Assembly (NCBI GenBank): GCA_022606135.1
Contig: JABYQN010000002.1
Span: 3,100,001 to 3,164,000, forward strand
From: Fomes fomentarius
Taxonomy: Eukaryota > Basidiomycota > Agaricomycetes > Polyporales > Polyporaceae
Direction of reading: 5' to 3'
DNA: 64,000 nucleotides
In this document: positions 35,364 through 45,233 of the stretch, piece by piece
Layout of the letters: each line of letters begins with the position of its first letter
Position numbering within the stretch: the first letter of the stretch is position 1
The notes under the pieces: model-generated
What the model was told of the DNA's origin: nothing
The model's input: the letters and a program-made list of their open reading frames with translations, nothing else
Databases searched by the model: none
Program-made: the position numbers and the translations under genes

Positions 35364-37406
35364 ATGGTCCGCCGTACGACCTCTTCCAGCGCTCGTGCTC
35401 CGTCCAGAGCCTCTAGCCCTCCCGGAGACGACGTGGATGAGGTGATTCACGATTTCGGAAGGAGAAATTGACGCATATACCCACCCTGCCCTCATTAGCA
35501 ACCGTATTTCGACAACGTCGATGAATTGCAACAGCATGTAAGTCCTCTGCGCAGAACCTAGTGAGACTTGCATTGAGTTTATGCGAATGCATGGCGCCAG
35601 GGAATTAATGTGCAGGACATTTTGAAGCTGAAGGTAGATATAAATGTGTCACTCTGGGCACAATGTTCAGACCTGAGTCATGGCGTAAGGCTGCAGCTAT
35701 CAACACCGTGTCGGGGGTCAACATGACAACTCGGAGGCAGATGCTCAAATTAAAGGTGCGTATCAGCATTGTATGCATCCGGATTCCTCGTATGCATACT
35801 GGTCGCAGGGCATGTCCGAAGCCAAAGTGGAGAAGATCAAGGTAAGTGATTCATCAGCAAACCCTTTACCTCCGATGCCAGATGCTCAATGTCTTTCAGG
35901 AAGCTGCTCATAAAATCTTGGTGAGAGTTCTTTCAACCAGTAGTGAATGTATCAAGCGGTACCCATCGCTGCAATTCAGGGCTCGTCGTTTGCTACCGGC
36001 TTGGAGGTTCAAGAGAAGAGGAGACGAGTTCTCGTCATCAGTACGGGTAGCAAGGCCGTCGACAATGCACTAGGTGGTGAGTGCATGCATATACGACACA
36101 CTACTGCTCCAGCCTCTCATCGTTGGTTCTAGGAGGCCTCATGTCTCAGTCGATCACTGAAGGTATGCTGTGGAAAAAGGGTCATCATATACTGAGAACA
36201 CACCCTTCCTCTAGTGTACGGCGAGTTTAGGACCGGAAAGACTCAGCTGGCTCATACCATGAGTGTTGTGGCTCAGTTGCCGTCAGATATGGGTGGTGCC
36301 TCAGGCAAAGTAACTGTACGAACGTGCCGCACTGCACGGTCGCTGACTTGTAGTATACAGGTAGCATACATAGACACAGAAGGTACTTTCCGTCCAGACC
36401 GCATCAGGTCAATTGCGGATCGTTTTGGAGGTGCGTCATTGATTCTGATGTTCAGGAAGGCGCTAATGATTTGTACAGTTGACGGCGATATGGCATTGGA
36501 AAATATTCTATATGGTTAATTGTCTATGTAACTTATAGAGCAGCTAACTCACATGCACGCAGCACGGGCCCATAACAGCGAGCACCAGGCAAGTATCCCG
36601 CTGACGAGTTGGTGCATCTCGACGCAACTGAAATGTCTATAGATGGAACTCATCAACGAATGCTCTATCCGATTCGCGGAGGACAAAGATTTCAGACTTC
36701 TGGTGCGTCCTCTCCTTTTGACTTGTACACATCTCGCCTCAGACGTTGCGTAGATAGTAGATAGTATTATGGCTCTATTCAGAGCGGATTATTCTGGTCG
36801 AGGCGAACTCAGCGAACGCCAACAGAAGGTATGTACTAGAACCTGTCGTCTGTCGGTAGCATCGGCGCTTACCATTTTCATGGCCTACAGCTAGCCCAAG
36901 TGCCCTTCTAGTCGCTGTCTGCCTGCTGGAAATTACTGACGGCGAAAATAGATGCTGTCGAAGCTAAGCAAGTTATCGGAAGAGTACAATGTACGTCTAC
37001 TCTTTTATACTCTGATTCACTAGCGATCCGCTGATGGCAGCGTCACTTCAAGATGGCTATTCTTATAACTAACCAGGTGCAATGTCAGTCTTTACTTTGA
37101 ACCTTGCAGATACGATGGTTGGTTGGTGACGTGTCTGTGCAGCGGATCCCGGAGCCACGATGACCTTCGTAGCTGGTGGAGCACTAAAACCTATTGGGGG
37201 ACACATCCTCTCGCATGCCTCAGCCACACGACTGTTCCTACGCAAGGGTACTTTGCTCGTTGTTCGAAATGTCAAAAGATGTTAATGACTTTTTTCCCTC
37301 GTAAGGTCGCGCCGAGGAGCGTGTAGCCAAACTGGTGGACAGTCCAGACAAGCCGGAGAGTGAAGCCTCATACAAGTTGGATGAGGGGGGCTGGGCGGAT
37401 GTCTGA
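35364..37406 (+). CDS. DMC1: Meiotic RecA-family recombinase Dmc1
   Basis: Start at 35364 ([20 protein letters not shown]). About 18 introns split the gene into very small exons. The N-terminal HhH-type domain is [31 protein letters not shown] and VEKIKEAAHKIL. The RecA core has Walker A in [13 protein letters not shown], the family block [32 protein letters not shown], Walker [21 protein letters not shown] and SERQQKLAQML. It then continues [20 protein letters not shown] and [20 protein letters not shown], with TGA at 37404-37406. The VQSDPGA and [11 protein letters not shown] forms point to Dmc1 rather than Rad51. Family knowledge: Dmc1 forms filaments on ssDNA and drives interhomologue strand exchange in meiosis. 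The intron at 36589-36642 uses GC instead of GT, placed exactly between Gln and Met of EHQ/MEL. The gene appears intact. Confidence 0.93.
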
Positions 37407-38155
37407 ATGGTCCCAACACTCCGATGTTGAGATGGGGCTCGCTCTAGTCATCTGGTCGGTCCTGCTTCACTGTGCCTCACTGTGCTCGACCATGTGGACT
37501 CGACTGTTCAAACTGCTCTTTCATTCTGCGCTTGCTCGGTTGTTACTCTGAAACTCTGATCTGGGTCACTGCATGTAATCATTTGGCAAAATGGTATCAT
37601 ATCCGACTTCTCGAGACATTGATGTCCATCTATAGATATCAGGCTTTGACCTAGGGTGAAAGCAGATGTCAATGGATTCAACTACTCCATGACGTAGCTA
37701 GCGGTAGTGCTAGTGTGTTATGAGTCGATGGTATGCATTCCAAAACGGCTGTCCTTTAGCATGCGACTCGTGAGCTCGAGATAGGCTACCTCCGAAGAAT
37801 ACTAAACTCAGAAGAGCTCAAAGTGAAGGCTGACGAAGTCGAAGCCTGGGGAACGCTCAATATATCATGATGAAGTACTTACATAATCAACCGGCTCGTG
37901 CTGACACCGTCAAAGGAGAACGAGAGGAGCTGGCTCTGTTGTGACGATCTGCCATCTGACCCTTGTTACTATCAACAGCACGAGCTGGTCAACTACAGAT
38001 TGTAAGCCCCGTATCGCATAGGGTAGTGGTCGCTGTTGAGTCATAAACATTGATAAGGATAGCGCTGCACTGATGCTGCACTCTTGATCAACAGTTGACG
38101 TTGACGTTGATCGATGATCCCTGATTCCGATAGCCAATTGAATCCAAAAGAGCCC
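37407..38155. other. Gene-free interval between DMC1 and the hAT element
   Basis: About 750 bp hold the DMC1 3' UTR and no supported exon. Near 38092-38115, just outside the transposon, there is a short tandem of GTTGAC units (GTTGACGTTGACGTTGA) that resembles the subterminal motif of the neighbouring element. Confidence 0.45.
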
Positions 38156-38163
38156 TTGAGGCT

Positions 38164-38180
38164 CAGTGTTGTGCGGGTCG
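38164..38180 (+). repeat. Left terminal inverted repeat of hAT element
   Basis: CAGTGTTGTGCGGGTCG is identical to the reverse complement of 39395-39411. The outer CAGTG matches the hAT end consensus. Confidence 0.9.
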
Positions 38181-38576
38181 ACCGCGGGTCAACGTTGACT
38201 AATGTCGTCTTGTTGACTAGTCAACGGGTGGCAAAAGTCAAGGAGTCGACTGTTGACTATTCCCGCGGTCAACAGATTTGATAAGCGCCTTACTACGCAA
38301 TATGATTGGCTGAGGACCAACGCGTTCAATGCACGCGCGATTGCGGTCTGGCGCATGTCGTGCGCAATGCACAACGCGCACCGCCATTTCTCCTTTCTCT
38401 AGTCTCGTTCCCACACCTTCTGGAGGATATCGCGAGGAGGCGCGCGTTCCGAAGAGACCTGTAGACGTCTGGGGCCGAGACTAACCTTTCTCCTGCATCA
38501 TCGATCTCGGAGCTCCTGGATGAAATCATGTACAGAGTAGCCTTACAATGAGATGACCCCTTGATCAGGCACTACC

Positions 38577-38774
38577 ATGTCGTACACCAAGGACAACCAG
38601 CTCACAGCTACTCACTCTCGATCCTGGTACCGACAACATTTCTACGGTCATCCAGAACATCGCAAGAACTCCCAAGCAGGGGTGGATGGGAATAAGAAGT
38701 GCAAAGTCTGGTGCATCCTGTGCTTCGCTACGTGCATGCTTCAGGAAGAGAAGCAGGATCAGAAGTTGTCGTGA
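38577..38774 (+). pseudogene. Possible BED-zinc-finger remnant of a hAT transposase
   Basis: A 65-codon frame inside the element contains SRSWYRQHFYGHPEH followed by KKCKVWCILCFATC. The spacing W...F then CxxC is what the start of a BED finger looks like, and the form KVWC.LC is familiar from N-termini of fungal hAT transposases. The expected His pair after it is lost, and the frame stops within about 20 residues. Another short frame at 38898-39164 (WLPLKICVSLEQLFDFSNTF) could be a second fragment of the same transposase. Both assignments are tentative. No catalytic core or C-terminal dimerisation region is visible. Confidence 0.4.
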
Positions 38775-39394
38775 AAGACGTGAAATTGTTATTGAGGAGG
38801 CTTGTATCTGATCTTCACAAATGACCTCATTACGACACAGTATGGGCCCTTCCAGAGAGAACACCACTAATCTCTTTGAAACTGACCTCACATCACTGTG
38901 ACATCTGAATTACACACAGGGTTGGAGGCACTCACACAATCAATGTCGATACTTGACGAAGAAGATAAGGACCGAGTGCCGACGTGGCTGCCCTTGAAGA
39001 TCTGTGTTTCTCTCGAGCAGCTCTTTGATTTCTCGAACACTTTTTGGACTGAGCGGGACAATCGGTATGTAACCAATACATTAAAACAGGAGCTGGAGAT
39101 ATGGAACATCCTCGATATGGATGGGGAAGGGGAAGAGCATGGTAGCAACGGAGATGTAGGATGACCTTACTGACACGATTCTGAACAGTTGAATATCCGT
39201 GTTTTAAATGAGCCTCTCGCTCACAACGAGCCGTCACTGTATGTAAGACTACACCAATGGTATAGATCCTCCGTCGAGCCTCGAGTCGGAGCGCATATGA
39301 CGCTGGGTCAACGGCAGCGTGAGAATAGTCGACCGTTGACTGTGTCGACTAGTCGACAAGTCGCACGACCTGTCGTCTGTGTCGTCCAGTCAAC

Positions 39395-39411
39395 CGACCC
39401 GCACAACACTG
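39395..39411 (-). repeat. Right terminal inverted repeat of hAT element
   Basis: This is the exact inverted copy of the left 17-bp end and is followed directly by the TTGAGGCT duplication at 39412-39419. Confidence 0.9.
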
Positions 39412-39419
39412 TTGAGGCT

Positions 39420-39853
39420 TGAGTACTTAGTCAGTACTACTTGTCTGCAGCCTCTCCACAATCCTGACAAGTGACACATGCCTGAGCTTGGTGACTCGAT
39501 GAACATGCATGGGCAACGCGAGTGTCGGGACCCTGACCGCCGAATGTTTGACGGCGTGTGGTTACTCCGACCTTTCTAAAGTAATCGTTATAAGTAGCCT
39601 TCTCCCAAAGCCTATCTTGACTGAAGTCGACTACCACTCACACATGCACATGTCAGGCACATCGGAGACGCCTCCACATCCGTTGCGTTGATGACTGATT
39701 ATGGTTGGCTGATACCCACCCATCATGCGCATCGGCGCTCCCGCGTGGTCGGCGGTATAGTTCAAGAGCGCGCCCGGCCATATGTATATAACCTCAGCTC
39801 AAAAATGGATACGGGTTCGGCGTCGTCCACCCGCTCCTCGAGGTATATCCAAC
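39420..39853. promoter_or_regulatory. Upstream region of RNase T2 gene with candidate TATA box
   Basis: This 434-bp stretch lies between the transposon and the RNase start. A TATATA sequence at 39785-39790, inside TATGTATATAACC and about 65 bp upstream of the chosen ATG, is a reasonable TATA-box candidate. No coding exon is supported. The hAT insertion lies only about 440 bp upstream of the start codon. Confidence 0.5.
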
Positions 39854-41061
39854 ATGGCCGCCGCATTCGGTTTGATCGCTGCTCTTCTCGCCGTTCAGAG
39901 CACGAGGGCCCGAGGGCATCTCTTTTCCTTCCCGAGGACGTACCCGAACATCACCGCCTGCTCAAGCGAGCCCTTGACGTACTCGTGTGAGAACACGACG
40001 GCGATCCAGAACACATGTTGTTCGCCCACGCCTGGCGGGCTGGTTCTGCAGACGCAGTTATGGGATACCTACACGGGCTTCGAGGCGAAAGGCCAGCTGC
40101 TGCCAAAGAGCAGTTGGACCATCCACGGCCTATGGCCTGATAACTGTGATGGGTGAGAGAGCCTCTGTTCACAGTCCCTGACTATCGAGACCAACTCCAT
40201 TCACAATAGGTCCTACGAGCAGTATTGTGATCTTGCCAGGCAGTACGACCCGACGCCTTCTCCTGCCGTCCTGCCGGATGGCACACCCGTTCCTGCTCAC
40301 AAGGGTCCTGGTGTCGACGTCTTCGTTGCTGAATTCGGGCGTTTGGACCTCTTGGATTATAGTACGTTGACGAAGGATAGTTGTTCTTCGTATTTTTCAT
40401 GTTGCCTTCACAGTGAACAAGTATTGGGTCAGCCAAGGGAGCCCTAACAGCGGGTTCTGGGGGCACGAAGTACGTCATCCTCATGGTCCGAACGCCGCTG
40501 CTAGTCCTGATAGTGTTGTTTCGCAGTTTTCCAAGCACGCGACCTGTACATCCACTTTTGACGTCGCATGCTACGGACCGGACTACAAGAAGCACCAAGA
40601 TGTTGTCGACTTCTTCGATGCTGTCGTCCGAGCCTTCAGAATGTACCCGACATGGGACATGCTTGCTGCGTAGGTCTATAATATTCAGCTGCGCCAATGG
40701 ACTTTGCCATGTTGAACGGTCTCTCTTTTACAGATCGGGTATCACGCCCTCCAACAAGACCACGTATTCGCTCTCCCAAATACAGAATGCTTTGAAGGGT
40801 CAGACCGGCGCCATCCCCTATCTCGGTTGCGGAAACAATGGAACCGTCCTACAGGAGGTGTGGTATTTCCATCATGTATTAGGCACGGTAAGCACTCTTC
40901 TTTATGATTGCAATCTCGAGTGTTGACATCGTCCCCAGGAGCAGTTTGGGCACTACAAGACGGTAGACTCGACGACAAAATCAAGCTGCTCACCCACCGC
41001 GGGGATCCATTATTATGAGCGTACACCCACGTCCGAGCGTGAGCTCCGGGTTCTTCCTTGA
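39854..41061 (+). CDS. Secreted ribonuclease T2
   Basis: The ATG at 39854 has a good context (AACATGG) and opens a signal peptide (MAAAFGLIAALLAVQSTRAR). The mature part begins with Cys-rich sequence. The first conserved active-site block is SSWTIHGLWPDNCDG (catalytic His in IHGLWP). The second, split by an intron, is GFWGHEFSKHATC (Glu, Lys and His). Further family features are VVDFFDAVVRAFRMYPTWDM and SLSQIQNALKGQTGAIPYLG, and the chain ends RELRVLP with TGA at 41059-41061. Five GT..AG introns are inferred. Family knowledge: RNase T2 enzymes cut single-stranded RNA at acidic pH and act extracellularly or in the vacuole, in nutrient scavenging, RNA turnover or as cytotoxic ribonucleases. Both catalytic blocks are complete, so activity is expected. 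Confidence 0.92.
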
Positions 41062-41378
41062 AAGTATATGTACTTCATTGTCGTAGTACGCACCTGTAAT
41101 ATGACACCAGTCCTATTCAAGTCACGCTTGGCATGAGCAGCTGAAGGTCCGTGGAGCTTGCACATGAACAAAACGTATATGCATCGCGTCATACCTCCAT
41201 GCACGACTCACCACCAATGCCCTTTTCGCCAATTACCTTGAGCAGATGTCTCGCTCATCGAGCCTTTTATCACTGTTCTTGCCTATGGATTGTCTCCAGC
41301 TACCGCTCATGGCCGCATGAGCGCTTCGCACATTTTTCCGTAACCAGCCACCCTCAATCTAGCCTCCCTACAGAGTCT
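41062..41378. promoter_or_regulatory. Region upstream of methyltransferase
   Basis: This 317-bp stretch remains open in the methyltransferase frame from an ATG at 41199. It may therefore be an N-terminal extension rather than only a promoter. No other feature is seen. Confidence 0.35.
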
Positions 41379-42212
41379 ATGCCCCCTGATTACGAGCTCC
41401 AGTCCTACTGGCGCACGCGTTTTGAGGGCGAACATCACTTCGAATGGCTTGGGGATGGCGCGGACACTATCTTACCCCACTTGCGCAGATACCTTCTTGA
41501 TTCCCGCACAACTGCTCGATCTTCGCCTCTCCAACCCGCCCGTTTGCTACACATCGGTGCTGGGACATCCTCCCTGTCCGAACGGATACGCGAACTGTAC
41601 CAGGATGTGTATGGGTCCGAGGTCGACGAGCGAGCGATCGTGCATACAGACTTCGCGGAGAATCTAGTTGCGAGGAAACAGGAGAAGGAGGCGAGTCTTG
41701 CAGTAGATCGTCCGGGCAGGGGCATGCGATGGATCTACACCGATGTTATGAGATGGGGAGAGCTGAAGACAGCACTGGACACGGCCGGGGAGGAGGATGC
41801 TTTTGATCTCGTCGTTGACAAGAGCACGTCGGACGCGATTTCGTGCGGAGAAGATGTTACCTGCAGCAGCCTAGATCCAAGCCTCCATCCCACAATCAAC
41901 GAGTATCTAGCCGCCCATGAGTGCCATTCAACGACCTTGGAGCCGGTAGAAGTCCTGGCGGTCCACTTGGCGTCGCTGGTACGTCCCGGAGGCTTGTGGG
42001 TGGCCTTGACATTCTCTTCCAACCGATTCCCTTTCCTGTCTTCACCACTGCCGCTGGACCCTGCAATCCCTCGCGCAGGGAAGTATTGGGATGTCGAGAA
42101 AGTCATGACAGTGGATGCGCCGACAGGGATGGAGGGAACTGCACACGCACCACTTGTGCAGCACTACGTGTTCTTGCTCCGCCGCAGAGAGAATGGGGGC
42201 TGTTACTCGTAA
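41379..42212 (+). CDS. Class I SAM-dependent methyltransferase (METTL13/EFM-like)
   Basis: This is an intronless frame. From ATG 41379 it gives 277 residues beginning MPPDYELQSYWRTRFEGEHH, then FEWLGDG. That is the usual opening (YW..RF....FEW) of eEF1A-lysine and related methyltransferases. The SAM-binding motif I is ARLLHIGAGTSSLSERIREL, with an acidic strand later (YGSEVDERAIVHTDFA). Motif IV-like residues are FDLVVDKSTSDAI, and a late strand is LVRPGGLWVALTFSS. Family knowledge suggests protein lysine or N-terminal methylation, possibly of elongation factor 1A, but the substrate is inference. An in-frame ATG at 41199 would add 60 residues rich in Arg, His and Ser that could act as a mitochondrial presequence. 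Which start is used is undecided. Confidence 0.78.
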   Translation: MPPDYELQSYWRTRFEGEHHFEWLGDGADTILPHLRRYLLDSRTTARSSPLQPARLLHIGAGTSSLSERIRELYQDVYGSEVDERAIVHTDFAENLVARKQEKEASLAVDRPGRGMRWIYTDVMRWGELKTALDTAGEEDAFDLVVDKSTSDAISCGEDVTCSSLDPSLHPTINEYLAAHECHSTTLEPVEVLAVHLASLVRPGGLWVALTFSSNRFPFLSSPLPLDPAIPRAGKYWDVEKVMTVDAPTGMEGTAHAPLVQHYVFLLRRRENGGCYS

Positions 42213-43248
42213 GCAATGTGCAGTTTAGTGGTGACAGTCCTGACGACATTGATGCTTCATGAAATCTAGGTAATTGAGGGTCTGAGAATTGGAAGCGGGC
42301 AAACAGACTCGGAGATGGTTGTTCTTTTTTTTTTTTTTTTTGGAATCCTCGTTTATTGCCCTTGAGGGCCGAGCCCTATGGTAGGCAGTACTCTGCAAGG
42401 TAGCTACATGATCAACTATCAACGGGTCAAACTGGACGGCAGGAGGGGAAATGTGTGCGGAGACCGAGGCGACGCGGTCATGCCATTAGCAGTTTGAGAT
42501 GTAAGGTAGATAGACGGGGCCAATAGAAAGAGTGAGCATAAGAGGAGGGAAGCATGGGGTGCGTCGTGTACTGTCGGTGTAGCTGGCCGGGTGGTCGCAG
42601 AGGGCCGGCGGGACGCAGCGTCTCACTTTCAACCGCAGGGTTCAGGTCGGCGGATCCGCAGCGACAGCACACGCGTGGGTGCACTGCCGCCTTAAGCGGG
42701 CCTTCCTCCCCCCGAGGCGGGACAGCTGGTCGCCGTGACGGCCGTGCGTATGCGCGGGATGTGCGGACGAGGGAGAGGGGGATAGGAGGGGAAACCAGGG
42801 GGGTACGGGAGACTTGAGGGTGGCTTGAGGGTGAGGAGGAGTTGAGGAGAGTCCAGCGCCGCAAGGCGGCGGGTAGCGTCGGAGTCAGAGTCGGTCGGTT
42901 AGCCTGTCGGGAGAATGGTTGTTCTTATTGCGTTATGTTGTGTTATATCCATCGGCGCTAGCTCCATCACGGATAATTGAGAGCGTTATATCAGAAATAG
43001 GAACGGACAGATCAGTCACTCAGACATAGCAAGGAAGGAGAAGCTCAATAAGTCATCGCGCCAGAGTAAACACGTTCTGGCAATGGATACGCGAAGCGGT
43101 CACATGTGCAACGCGATTGTTGAACTTGCAGCCACATCCGCGTCAGACGCCCATCACTCTCTTCTGACCAGTGACATCTACTTCCCCGACCACCGCGACA
43201 CATCCCTCCCCTCGCGCGTCCACCTTACCCGTCGCGCACACATTCGCG
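42213..43248. other. 1-kb intergenic region with a 16-nt T tract
   Basis: The interval holds the methyltransferase 3' end, a T homopolymer at 42326-42341 and a GC-rich stretch (about 42550-42880) where frames on both strands overlap without recognisable domains. I support no gene here. The right end should contain the sirtuin promoter. Confidence 0.45.
42326..42341 (+). repeat. T16 homopolymer
   Basis: There are sixteen consecutive T residues about 115 bp after the methyltransferase stop. This is a simple tract and probably polymorphic. It could be the trace of a reverse-inserted poly(A) tail, but no duplicated flanks were seen. Confidence 0.8.
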
Positions 43249-44946
43249 ATGATACAAACACTTGATCTGGACGCGTCTACCTCGGACGCCTCCACCAGGA
43301 GGTCGCTCTCGAATATCTCTTTGGCCGTGGCCAAATGCAAGAAGATCATCGTGGTCACCGGTGCTGGCATCTCGTGTTCTTGTGGTATCCCAGTACGTGC
43401 TTCGCGATGGCTATATTGGCTGTTATTCTGACGCGTACTATAGGATTTCAGGTCATCTGACGGCCTGTATGCTCTGGTGAAGCAACAGTACCCCGACGTC
43501 GTACTCAAGGGACGCGACTTGTTCGACGCGTCTCTCTTCCGCGACCCCACGTCGACCGCGGTATTCTACACGTTTATCTCTTCGCTGAAGAAGTCTATCG
43601 ACTCCGCATCACCATCCTCCACTCATCGCTTCATTAAGACTCTGGATTCCAAACGGAAACTCCTTCGATCATACACCCAAAACATTGATGGGTTAGAGGA
43701 AAAGGCAGGCTTGGTCGGAACCTCCAGCCAGGAGATTAAGACTACCGGCAAGGGGAAGTTCAAGATAAGGGCAAAGGACGTGCGCAACGTACAACTTCAC
43801 GGAGACATCCACCGCGTGCGGTGTACCTTCTGCTCAGCGGAATTCTCCTGTACACCACAATATCGTGATATCTTCCTCTCTGGCACTGCTCCGGAGTGCC
43901 CCGAATGCGCTGCCCGCTGTGAGTACACGTGTGTTTTGCACTGCGTATTGAAACGCTCATCGCGGACAATATCGCAGCGTCTGCCCGTGTGGCCCGCTCT
44001 GCGCGTGCCCTTAAGGTTGGCACATTGCGCCCCGCCGTCGTGCTCTATGATGAGCCGCATCCCCTTGGCGACGACATCGGGACCATCCAAACTGCGGACA
44101 TGGCGCGCAAGCCCGACATGTTGATCATCATGGGCACATCGCTCAAGGTGCATGGCTTCAAGAAGCTCGTCAAGGACTTCGCGCGTGTTGTCCACGAGTC
44201 CGCGCCTTCGACTTTCGCTTCTTCGGGCTCGCCACTAAAGAAGAACGCGAAAAGCTTTGTGGGCAAGGTCGTCTTCGTGAACATGACCGCCCCCGGGAGC
44301 GAGTGGGATGGCATCATCGATTATCACGTCGCAGGCGAAACAGATCGATGGTGCGAGAAGGTCATCGAGGACTGGAAGAAAGCAAGACCCTCGGACTGGG
44401 AGGTGCAGAAGACGCTTATTGCGACTGGCGAGGCCGCCACGACCGGGACCTTCCACGTTGCGAAGGAGATCACAAACACACTCGCTGCAAAGGCCAAAGG
44501 TGTGTGGCCCTTCGCCCACGATATGATCAGCTGTATGTTAACGCTATGCTGTGGCAATAGGCGCAAAGCGGAAGCACAACCGCAAGCACGAGAACGCGCC
44601 TTTGCCGGAAGACGAGATCTTCGACATTACCCTTCCTCTTCCCGAAGCGCCGCCTTCTCCCAGCAAGCGTCCTCAGAGCCGCTGCCACTACAACGACGTC
44701 GAATCGAGTCCGTCGAAGAAGTCCCGTGACGGTGGTGCTGCTGCTGCTCGCAAGCCGGTGCACTTCGAGGAGCGCGGGCTCCTCTTTACTAATGCCACCA
44801 ACTCGAAGGCCCGACGTTGCGTTGACGACTTCGATCTCGGGGAGAACACTGTTGCGCCCAAGCCTACGAAGGCGCGTGGATCCAAGGCGCAAGTTGAAGT
44901 CGTTCTGGGGCCGAGGAGACCATCGAGGAAGATCGCAACCGCATGA
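43249..44946 (+). CDS. NAD+-dependent deacetylase (sirtuin), HST3/HST4-like
   Basis: Start at 43249 (MIQTLDLDASTSDASTRRSL). The NAD-binding motif is IIVVTGAGISCSCGIP, continuing after an intron as DFRSSDGLYALVKQQYPD. Then come the catalytic motifs YTQNIDGLEEKAG and VQLHGDIHRVRC (His as base), zinc ligands CTFC and CPEC, RPAVVLYDE, and LIIMGTSLKVHGFKKLVKDF. The C-terminal ~150 residues are basic and disordered, with nuclear-localisation-like GAKRKHNRKHENAP and SPSKRPQSR. Family knowledge: fungal Hst3/Hst4 remove H3K56 acetylation after S phase and protect genome stability. The Ser-Cys-Ser-Cys form in the NAD motif and the long spacer before LHG fit that class. Three short introns are inferred. 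All catalytic residues are present. Confidence 0.9.
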
Positions 44947-45233
44947 GTTTGGCTGAGTCCCGCACGCAATGCTGCATGTCACAGAGGATCTATCATTATT
45001 TGTACATATATCTGCTGCTGGGATGATGCTTTGCGTTACGGGTTGATGCTTTCTGCTCGCAGCCTAAAGAGGACTTGCACACCATACTTTCGGTGGACGT
45101 ATGACGGACGCAAACGACATAGCATTAAGTACGTAGGATAACAGATGAGAAAGCCAAAGGACACGACGATGTTGCCAAAAATACAGTAACCGTGCGACAC
45201 ACCTGCACTATCAGACGAAAGCCGTCCGCCTAC
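44947..45233. other. Convergent 3' intergenic region
   Basis: This 287-bp stretch between the sirtuin and RPB6 stops should hold both 3' UTRs. Nothing else is seen. Confidence 0.45.

Larger units (their letters stand above)
38156..39419. mobile_element. Non-autonomous hAT-type DNA transposon with TIRs and 8-bp TSD
   Basis: The element proper is 38164-39411 (1248 bp). Its ends are perfect 17-bp inverted repeats, CAGTGTTGTGCGGGTCG at 38164-38180 and the reverse complement at 39395-39411. Both are flanked by the identical 8-bp direct repeat TTGAGGCT (38156-38163 and 39412-39419). An 8-bp duplication with ends of the form YARNG is the hallmark of the hAT superfamily. Just inside each end lie GTTGAC/GTCAAC copies and a near-symmetrical palindrome (GTTGACTAGTCAAC at 38212-38225; GTCGACTAGTCGAC at 39344-39357), as expected of subterminal transposase-binding repeats. 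The interior is too short for a full hAT transposase (usually above 600 residues). The perfect duplication argues for a fairly recent insertion. Confidence 0.88.

Noticed and set aside
42326..42341. T16 tract considered as the tail of a reverse-oriented retroelement
   Set aside because: No target duplication and no reverse-transcriptase-like sequence were found next to it.
42478..42864. 128-codon minus-strand frame rich in Pro, Arg and Ser
   Set aside because: A plus-strand frame overlaps it with equal quality. Composition follows local GC and no homology-like motif is visible.
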